Positions 2,266 to 6,644 of a stretch of 6,644 bases of DNA are shown in pieces. The DNA comes from an uncultured Lachnospiraceae bacterium (lineage in GTDB: Bacteria; Bacillota; Clostridia; Lachnospirales; Lachnospiraceae), in assembly GCA_944376975.1 (NCBI GenBank), contig CALWEE010000087.1, positions 1-6,644 on the forward strand, read 5' to 3'. The first letter of the stretch is position 1. Every line of letters begins with the position of its first letter. The notes under the pieces were generated by a model, which made no database searches, was not told the DNA's origin, and saw only the letters and a program-made list of their open reading frames with translations. Made by a program: the position numbers and the translations under genes.

Positions 2266-4902
2266 ATGAAGACAGAAAAATATAACGTGACCGGGATGAC
2301 CTGCGCGGCCTGCCAGGCCAACGTGACCCGGTGCGTACAGAAGCTGGAAGGCGTTGAAGACGTGAACGTGAGCCTTTTAGCCAACCAGATGACCGTATCT
2401 TACGATGAGTCCAAAGTCGGACCGGAGAAGATCATCGACGCGGTGATCCAGATCGGATACGGCGCGTCGTCCATGGAACAGGCGCGGACAAAAAGCGGCG
2501 GTTTCCGCAGCGAGTGGGAGACAAGACAGAACCGGGCGGAGGAAAGCCGGAAAAGCATGAAACGGCGGCTGGTATCCTCCATCGTCCTGCTGATCCCTTT
2601 GATGTATATTGCCATGGGGGGCATGATGTCCCTTCCCATGCCGTCCTTTTTTGTCGGCATGGAAAACGCGCTGGTGCTGGCGTTGGCCCAGTTGGTCCTC
2701 GCGCTGCCCATTATCTATATCAACCGGAAATTTTACCAGAACGGGCTGAAAGCCCTGGCCCATCGGGCGCCCAACATGGATTCCCTCGTCGCCATAGGTT
2801 CCGGCGCGTCCCTCATATACGGGCTGTTCGCCATGTTCCGCATGGCCTACGGGTTCGGCCATGGCGATATGGATCTGGTCCATGAATATGCCCACGCCCT
2901 CTACTTCGAGTCCTCCGCCATGATCCTCGCGCTGGTGACGGTGGGCAAATATCTGGAAGCCCGGTCAAAGGCGAAAACATCGGACGCCCTTGGAAAGCTC
3001 GTGGATCTGGCGCCCAAGACGGCGGTGGTCATACGCGGTGGAGCGGAACAGACGATCCCGGCGGAACAGGTGATGGCCGGCGATATCGTCGTGATCCGTC
3101 CGGGAGAAGGCATACCGGTGGACGGCGTGATCACGGAAGGCTATGGCTATGTGGACCAGGCGGCCATTACCGGCGAAAGCATACCGGTGGAAAAAAACGT
3201 GGGCGATACGGTCATATCCGCCACGATCAATAAAAACGGCACGTTCCGTTTCCGGGCGTCCAAGGTGGGCGAAGACACGACCCTGTCCCAGATCATCCGG
3301 CTGGTGGACGACGCCAGCAATTCCAAAGCGCCCATCGCCCGTCTGGCCGATAAGGTCAGCGGCGTGTTCGTTCCCGTCGTCATCGGCATCGCCATCGTGA
3401 CGGCAGTCATATGGATGATCTTCGGAGGGGACTTTGAGTTTGCCCTGTCCAATGCCATTTCCGTCCTTGTCATTTCCTGCCCCTGCGCGCTGGGCCTGGC
3501 CACGCCCGTGGCCATCATGGTGGGCACAGGAAAGGCGGCGGAGATGGGTATTTTGGTCAAATCGGCGGAAAGTCTTGAAAACCTCCACAATATCGATACA
3601 ATAGTACTTGATAAGACCGGGACCATCACGTCCGGCCATCCGTCGGTGACCGATATCCTGGTGCTCGATGAAAGCCTGAGCGAAGCCGCTTTCCTTTCGG
3701 AAGCCGCTTCCGCGGAAAAGGGCAGCGAGCATCCTCTGGCTCAGGCGGTGGTGGACGCGGCGGCCGGACGGGGGCTTCAGGTCCCCAAAGCCGGAGCGTT
3801 TGAAGCGGTAGCCGGACGGGGCATCAAAGCCCGGGTAGAGGGACATGACTATCTGGCCGGCAACAAGGCGTTTATGGAAGAAAACCATATGGCCGGAAGC
3901 GGCCGCGTCCGGGAAGCGATCGACCGGTTCGCCCGGGAAGGAAAGACGCCGCTGATCTTTTCCAGAGACGGAAAGCTGGCCGGCGTCATCGCCGTCGCCG
4001 ACACGGTCCGGCCTTCCAGCCGGGCGGCCTTAAAGCGGTTCCGTGATATGGGGCTGCATGTGGTCATGCTGACCGGAGATAATCAGGTGACGGCAGAAGC
4101 CATCCGGAAAGAACTGGGTATCGAAAAAGCCATATCCGACGTCCTGCCGACGGAAAAAGAAGCCCATATACGGGCGCTGCAGGATCAGGGCCATAAAGTG
4201 GCCATGGTGGGCGACGGCATCAATGACGCGCCGGCGCTGACCCGGGCGGATATCGGCGTGGCCATCGGCGCGGGGACCGACATTGCCATCGAGTCCGCGG
4301 ACGTGGTCCTCATGAAAGATTCCCTGGGCGATATGGTGACGGCGATCGAATTGAGCCGGGCGGTCGTCCGCAATATCCATATGAACCTGTTCTGGGCGTT
4401 TTTCTACAATGCCCTGGGCATCCCGCTGGCGGCAGGCGCCCTGTTCCCGGCATTCGGCATCCGTTTAAGTCCGATGATCGGTTCGGCGGCCATGAGCCTG
4501 AGTTCGGTGTGCGTGGTGACGAACGCGCTGCGTCTGCGTTTCTTTAAGAAAAAGGACGACGATCTTTTGGCGGAGGCCGACGCGGCCCGCGATAAAAAGA
4601 CAGAACTTCCGGAGCATGCTCCGGGATCTGATGATAAAAACATACCAACCGGAAACGCTCCGGGACAACAGGAAGGAGATCTTGCAATGAAAAAAGTATT
4701 GACAGTAGAAGGTATGATGTGCGCCCATTGCCAGGCCCATGTGCAGAAAGCGCTGGAAGGGGTGGAAGGCGTGACCGGCGTTGTTGTGGACCTGGAAAGC
4801 AAAAAGGCCACGGTTTCCATGGATACGGAAGTGGCGGACGCCGTTTTGATGGACGCGGTCAAAGAAGCGGGTTATACGCCGGTAGACTGTACGGCTGCGT
4901 GA
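2266..4902 (+). CDS. copA: P1B-type Cu(+)-exporting ATPase with N- and C-terminal metal-binding domains
   Basis: 878-residue membrane pump that uses ATP to expel Cu(I) from the cytoplasm. Order of parts: heavy-metal-associated domain with GMTCAAC (Cys13, Cys16); membrane helices about 101-121, 131-153, 170-192 and 211-230; actuator domain with TGES (302-305); helices about 365-388 and 393-418 with the CPC metal site (405-407); phosphorylation motif DKTGT (Asp449); HP (489-490); GDGINDAP (649-656); last helices about 705-725 and 733-753 with YN (714-715) and MSLSS (743-747). CPC, YN and MxxSS are the Cu(I)-transport signature. A hydrophilic linker (about 760-807) then leads to a second metal-binding domain with GMMCAHC (Cys819, Cys822). 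A C-terminal copy is unusual; see the internal start at 4687. I chose ATG 2266, with AGGTGA five bases upstream, over GTG 2257, which has no ribosome binding site. Confidence 0.95.
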   Translation: MKTEKYNVTGMTCAACQANVTRCVQKLEGVEDVNVSLLANQMTVSYDESKVGPEKIIDAVIQIGYGASSMEQARTKSGGFRSEWETRQNRAEESRKSMKRRLVSSIVLLIPLMYIAMGGMMSLPMPSFFVGMENALVLALAQLVLALPIIYINRKFYQNGLKALAHRAPNMDSLVAIGSGASLIYGLFAMFRMAYGFGHGDMDLVHEYAHALYFESSAMILALVTVGKYLEARSKAKTSDALGKLVDLAPKTAVVIRGGAEQTIPAEQVMAGDIVVIRPGEGIPVDGVITEGYGYVDQAAITGESIPVEKNVGDTVISATINKNGTFRFRASKVGEDTTLSQIIRLVDDASNSKAPIARLADKVSGVFVPVVIGIAIVTAVIWMIFGGDFEFALSNAISVLVISCPCALGLATPVAIMVGTGKAAEMGILVKSAESLENLHNIDTIVLDKTGTITSGHPSVTDILVLDESLSEAAFLSEAASAEKGSEHPLAQAVVDAAAGRGLQVPKAGAFEAVAGRGIKARVEGHDYLAGNKAFMEENHMAGSGRVREAIDRFAREGKTPLIFSRDGKLAGVIAVADTVRPSSRAALKRFRDMGLHVVMLTGDNQVTAEAIRKELGIEKAISDVLPTEKEAHIRALQDQGHKVAMVGDGINDAPALTRADIGVAIGAGTDIAIESADVVLMKDSLGDMVTAIELSRAVVRNIHMNLFWAFFYNALGIPLAAGALFPAFGIRLSPMIGSAAMSLSSVCVVTNALRLRFFKKKDDDLLAEADAARDKKTELPEHAPGSDDKNIPTGNAPGQQEGDLAMKKVLTVEGMMCAHCQAHVQKALEGVEGVTGVVVDLESKKATVSMDTEVADAVLMDAVKEAGYTPVDCTAA
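4609..4624 (+). repeat. 16-bp palindrome in the copA linker
   Basis: CCGGAGCATGCTCCGG is a perfect palindrome, extendable by one G-U pair and one further pair, inside the region coding for the linker before the C-terminal metal-binding domain. GCTCCGGGA occurs at 4618-4626 and again at 4657-4665, so TTCCGGAGC (4607-4615) could pair with either. It may be a leftover intergenic hairpin or affect the internal start at 4687. Confidence 0.5.
4673..4689 (+). promoter_or_regulatory. Internal ribosome binding site and start codon inside copA
   Basis: AAGGAG (4673-4678), an eight-base spacer and ATG (4687-4689), in frame with copA at codon 808. It stands exactly at the junction between the linker and the C-terminal metal-binding domain and is better than the site before copA itself. 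This is what supports a separate CopZ-like product. Confidence 0.65.
4687..4902 (+). CDS. copZ: CopZ-like copper chaperone, possible separate product of the copA 3' end
   Basis: Starting at the internal ATG, the last 71 codons of copA encode a complete heavy-metal-associated domain of the size of free CopZ chaperones: MKKVLTVEGMMCAHC, with Cys12 and Cys15 of this product as Cu(I) ligands, then the beta-alpha-beta pattern ending in AGYTPV and a further Cys near the end. CopZ carries Cu(I) to CopA and to CsoR in the cytoplasm. The same sequence is also translated as the C-terminus of CopA, so this is a nested, same-frame gene. E. coli copA is known to yield both a pump and a chaperone from one gene, by frameshifting; here internal initiation would do it. 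The domain is certain; separate synthesis is inferred from the strong, well-spaced ribosome binding site. Confidence 0.55.
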   Translation: MKKVLTVEGMMCAHCQAHVQKALEGVEGVTGVVVDLESKKATVSMDTEVADAVLMDAVKEAGYTPVDCTAA

Positions 4903-4917
4903 AGGACGGCGGACAAG

Positions 4918-5820
4918 ATGAGCAAAGGAAAAAGATCCCGTGACCCGGAGAAAGTCAGCCACTTAAAAGTGCTGGGCCGGGCCATGCGGATGGAACTTCG
5001 GGAACATCGCAGCAGCTTTCTTGTCTATCTGATCTTTCGCCTGTTGGTCATCGGGCTTTTCATCTATCAGCTGGTCACGGGAAACTACGAGAACGCGTTC
5101 CTGTGCCTGCTGACCCTGCTGCTTTTGCTCATTCCCAGTTTTGTCCAGGTGACGTTCAAGATCGAACTGCCCACCACGCTGGAGATCATCATCTTATGTT
5201 TTATCTTCGCGGCGGAAATACTGGGAGAGATCAACGAGTTTTACATCGTGTTTCCCTTCTGGGATACGGTGCTGCACACCATGAACGGTTTCCTGGCGGC
5301 GGCCATCGGCTTTTCTCTGGTGGATCTGCTGAACCGGAGCGAAAAGATGGTCTTTAAACTGTCGCCGCTGTTCACGGCCATCGTGGCTTTCTGTTTTTCC
5401 ATGACCATCGGCGTCATATGGGAATTTTTTGAATTCGCCATGGACCAGTTCCTCGGCCTGGATATGCAGAAAGACACGGTCGTTCACGCCATATCTTCCG
5501 TGCTCCTTAACCCGGACGGACTGAATGTGCCGGTCCGGCTTTCGGGCATACAGGATACGCTGGTGGACGGCGTATCCCTCGGCATCGGCGGCTATCTGGA
5601 CATCGGCCTGATCGATACCATGGAAGATCTGCTGGTCAATTTCGTGGGCGCTTTTGTCTTTTCCGCCATTGGATATTTTTACGTGAAGCATCGGGGGAAG
5701 GGCAATATCATCCGCAGGTTCATTCCCCACCGGAAACGGTCGGACAGGGATTTTTTCGAGATCGCGAAGGAAGAAATGGCGGAAGGAACGGAGGAAAAAG
5801 AGACATCGGAAAAGCGATAG
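4918..5820 (+). CDS. Polytopic membrane protein resembling the DUF2238/YjdF group
   Basis: 300-residue membrane protein with about six hydrophobic segments (roughly residues 34-52, 57-78, 88-104, 118-136, 150-168 and 238-256) between a basic N-terminus and a long charged C-terminal tail. Conserved-looking polar residues sit in or beside the membrane: WDTVLHTMNGF (Asp116, His120), WEFFEF (Glu169, Glu172) and DTMEDLLVNFVGA (Asp233, Asp237). This DxxxH...GF / EFxE / DTxxDxxxNxxGA order resembles E. coli YjdF (DUF2238), whose function is unknown to me. The ATG lies 15 bases after the copA stop, with AAGGA upstream, so it is the third gene of the copper operon and should be induced with copA. A role in copper handling is suggested only by position. 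A stretch at about 184-232 may be an extracytoplasmic loop. Confidence 0.75.
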   Translation: MSKGKRSRDPEKVSHLKVLGRAMRMELREHRSSFLVYLIFRLLVIGLFIYQLVTGNYENAFLCLLTLLLLLIPSFVQVTFKIELPTTLEIIILCFIFAAEILGEINEFYIVFPFWDTVLHTMNGFLAAAIGFSLVDLLNRSEKMVFKLSPLFTAIVAFCFSMTIGVIWEFFEFAMDQFLGLDMQKDTVVHAISSVLLNPDGLNVPVRLSGIQDTLVDGVSLGIGGYLDIGLIDTMEDLLVNFVGAFVFSAIGYFYVKHRGKGNIIRRFIPHRKRSDRDFFEIAKEEMAEGTEEKETSEKR

Positions 5821-5825
5821 TTTTC

Positions 5826-5865
5826 AAGGGGACCGGGGCGGGTCAGGCAAGCCGCTCCGGCCCTT
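5826..5865 (+). terminator. Probable terminator hairpin of the copper operon
   Basis: AAGGG and CCGGGGCGG (5826-5841, with a two-base GA bulge) pair with CCGCTCCGGCCCTT (5852-5865), including one G-U pair, around the loop GTCAGGCAAG. It starts six bases after the stop codon. The stem is strong and GC-rich, but it is followed by AAAAATATTTCTT, not a clean T run, so termination may be incomplete. Confidence 0.5.
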
Positions 5866-5876
5866 AAAAATATTTC

Positions 5877-5904
5877 TTGATTTCTCGGCGTAACGTGTTA
5901 TAAT
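5877..5904 (+). promoter_or_regulatory. Promoter of the tRNA-Ala gene
   Basis: TTGATT (5877-5882), a 16-bp spacer ending in TGT (extended -10), then TATAAT (5899-5904). The -10 box ends eight bases before the first base of the mature tRNA, so the 5' leader would be very short. Confidence 0.75.
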
Positions 5905-5912
5905 CTTCTCAT

Positions 5913-5985
5913 GGGGTATTAGCGCAGTTGGGAGCGCGCCACATTCGCATTGTGGAGGCCACGGGTTCGAATCCCGTATACTCCA
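5913..5985 (+). tRNA. tRNA-Ala, anticodon CGC
   Basis: A complete cloverleaf of 73 bases. Acceptor stem GGGGTAT/ATACTCC with the G3-U70 pair (5915/5982) that marks alanine tRNAs, discriminator A (5985). D arm GCGC-AGTTGGGA-GCGC (5922-5937). Anticodon arm CCACA-TTCGCAT-TGTGG (5939-5955) with CGC at 5946-5948, reading the alanine codon GCG. Variable loop AGGCC, T arm ACGGG-TTCGAAT-CCCGT (5961-5977). CCA is not encoded; T7 follows at once (5986-5992), so CCA must be added by nucleotidyltransferase. It is a single gene, not part of a visible tRNA cluster. Confidence 0.95.
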
Positions 5986-6002
5986 TTTTTTTATGGACAA
6001 AG

Positions 6003-6072
6003 AAAGGCAGGGATCATGCCGGCGTAAATCTTCGGGTAAAGCCCGGATCGCGCCGCATGGTCCCTGCCTTTT
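6003..6072 (+). terminator. Long hairpin after the tRNA, possible bidirectional terminator
   Basis: AAAGGCAGGGA (6003-6013) pairs perfectly with TCCCTGCCTTT (6061-6071). After one T-G pair the stem continues with CATGC/GCATG (6015-6019 with 6055-6059) and GGCG/CGCC (6021-6024 with 6051-6054), and then an inner CGGG/CCCG hairpin. It ends in TTTT, and on the other strand in TTTCTTT. It is larger and more elaborate than most terminators, so a processed structured RNA or a dispersed repeat is an alternative. Confidence 0.55.
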
Positions 6073-6172
6073 CGCGTCACTGCCCGCGCTTTCCCGATGC
6101 GCAGGCATAAGAAAAGCGCTCCCGGGCATACTAGGAGCGGTAAAAAAGCAGACGGAGAAAGGAAAGAGCGGG

Positions 6173-6502
6173 ATGCGCGGGGAGCAGATCAAAAGCGCGG
6201 CGGTGATCCTTATGTGCGCCGCGGCGGGATACATCTTCGGGATGAGCCTGGATACGCGGCCTTTCTGGACAGCGGTCTTAGCCGCGGGTATTCCGGCGGG
6301 CCATGAACTTTTTGACGTTTTTACGGAATGGACCATCACGCGGGAGGCCAGAGGGCCGTTTCGGATCATCGGTACCGTGGCCTTCCTTCCCTTTTACGGA
6401 GCGGTGGGCGCCGTATGCCTGGCGCCGGTGCTGGCCTGTAAAATGTACAGGATCCTTTCGCGGCCCAGAATGGAAGATGACAAAAAAGATCAAGGAAATT
6501 GA
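6173..6502 (+). CDS. Small membrane protein of unknown function
   Basis: 109 residues from ATG 6173 to TGA 6500-6502, not recognised as any named family. It has hydrophobic segments at about residues 8-24 (AAVILMCAAAGYIFGM), 31-49 and 65-87 (IIGTVAFLPFYGAVGAVCLAPVL), with the polar block GHELFDVFTEWTITREARG between the second and third and a basic to acidic C-terminal tail (RILSRPRMEDDKKD). The same frame is open back to an ATG at 5993, but that would run through the hairpin at 6003-6072 and a low-complexity, non-hydrophobic stretch. ATG 6173 has AAAGGA nine bases upstream and begins where the protein-like character begins. A small hairpin, CGCTCC/GGAGCG (6117-6139), lies in the leader. No clear promoter or terminator of its own was seen. 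Confidence 0.6.
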   Translation: MRGEQIKSAAVILMCAAAGYIFGMSLDTRPFWTAVLAAGIPAGHELFDVFTEWTITREARGPFRIIGTVAFLPFYGAVGAVCLAPVLACKMYRILSRPRMEDDKKDQGN

Positions 6503-6515
6503 TTAAATACGCACC

Positions 6516-6543
6516 TTGCTTTCCCCGCGCGTCCTGTGATAAT
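6516..6543 (+). promoter_or_regulatory. Promoter of the right-edge leader
   Basis: TTGCTT (6516-6521), a 16-bp spacer ending in TGT (extended -10), then GATAAT (6538-6543). The architecture is the same as that of the tRNA promoter (16-bp spacer and TGT). Transcription should begin near 6550 and enter a structured leader. Confidence 0.65.
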
Positions 6544-6549
6544 ATGTAA

Positions 6550-6644
6550 AGCACGTGAGAGGGACAGACAATGTCCCGGTCATAAAGGCGAAGAAGAGAA
6601 AGAGTAACCGGATGCGGGACATCAGAGAACTGCCGGCAGGTGAA
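6550..6644 (+). promoter_or_regulatory. Start of a structured leader, probably a T-box riboswitch (cut by the window edge)
   Basis: After the promoter comes a hairpin, GGGACA/TGTCCC (6561-6577), followed by GGCGAAGAAGAGAAAGAGTA (6587-6606), CAGAGAACTGCCGGCAGGTGAA (6623-6644) and no open reading frame. The sequence of a GA-rich motif, AGTA, then CAGAGA and a GGTGA-containing hairpin is how stem I of many T-box leaders begins. T-box leaders sense uncharged tRNA upstream of aminoacyl-tRNA synthetase or amino acid genes. The specifier codon, antiterminator and TGG tRNA-binding sequence would lie to the right, so neither the amino acid nor the gene can be named. Confidence 0.5.

Noticed and set aside
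2965..3888. 307-residue minus-strand frame opposite copA
   Set aside because: It lies wholly opposite the conserved copA coding region and is explained by the high GC content; its His/Arg/Gly-rich sequence has no recognisable fold.
6117..6139. Hairpin CGCTCC/GGAGCG as a minus-strand terminator
   Set aside because: The stem is only six base pairs with an 11-base loop and a broken T run, and no minus-strand gene ends there.
5993..6172. 60-residue N-terminal extension of the small membrane protein
   Set aside because: It would encode the arms of the long hairpin and has no ribosome binding site; protein-like sequence starts at ATG 6173.
5824..6369. 181-residue minus-strand frame across the tRNA
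   Set aside because: It reads through the reverse strand of the tRNA-Ala gene, giving the RDSNPWPPQCECGALPTALIP type of peptide that is a well-known artefact of tRNA genes, and it also crosses the hairpin at 6003-6072.

Overview
The window looks like a chromosomal segment of a Gram-positive, Clostridia-type (Bacillota) bacterium of fairly high GC. The reasons are strong AGGAGG-type ribosome binding sites, consensus sigma-A promoters, a tRNA gene with no encoded CCA, a CsoR-controlled copper operon and what looks like the start of a T-box leader at the right edge. Family names rest on motifs I recognise; no database search was possible.

The left part (1 to about 1850) is AT-richer accessory DNA. 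It holds the 3' end of a type I restriction hsdR gene, then a YefM/YoeB-type toxin-antitoxin pair. That pair has a consensus promoter overlaid by a perfect 20-bp palindrome, and a degenerate second copy of the palindrome lies 40 bp upstream. Two terminators follow. Next comes a candidate type I toxin-antitoxin locus: a 19-residue hydrophobic peptide gene on the plus strand facing a short antisense RNA with its own good promoter. A 54-residue ribbon-helix-helix protein gene is on the minus strand. After it come the last codons of a tyrosine recombinase (the catalytic-tyrosine end) and five helically phased TAGAYG decamers. I read this as the scar or end of an integrative element, with its defence and addiction cargo.

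The centre (about 1840-5820) is a GC-rich copper operon. A promoter with two CsoR-type pseudopalindromes drives csoR, then a P1B-type Cu(+) ATPase (copA) with an N-terminal and a C-terminal metal-binding domain, then a polytopic membrane protein resembling the DUF2238/YjdF group. The C-terminal metal-binding domain begins with an in-frame ATG preceded by a perfectly spaced AAGGAG. The same gene may therefore also yield a free 71-residue CopZ-like copper chaperone. In this model CsoR releases DNA on binding Cu(I), CopA exports Cu(I) and the CopZ-like domain or protein delivers it.

The right part (5820-6644) has a tRNA-Ala(CGC) gene with its own promoter, a long hairpin that may be a bidirectional terminator, a small membrane protein of unknown function, and a promoter followed by a structured leader that resembles the first part of a T-box riboswitch and is cut by the window edge.
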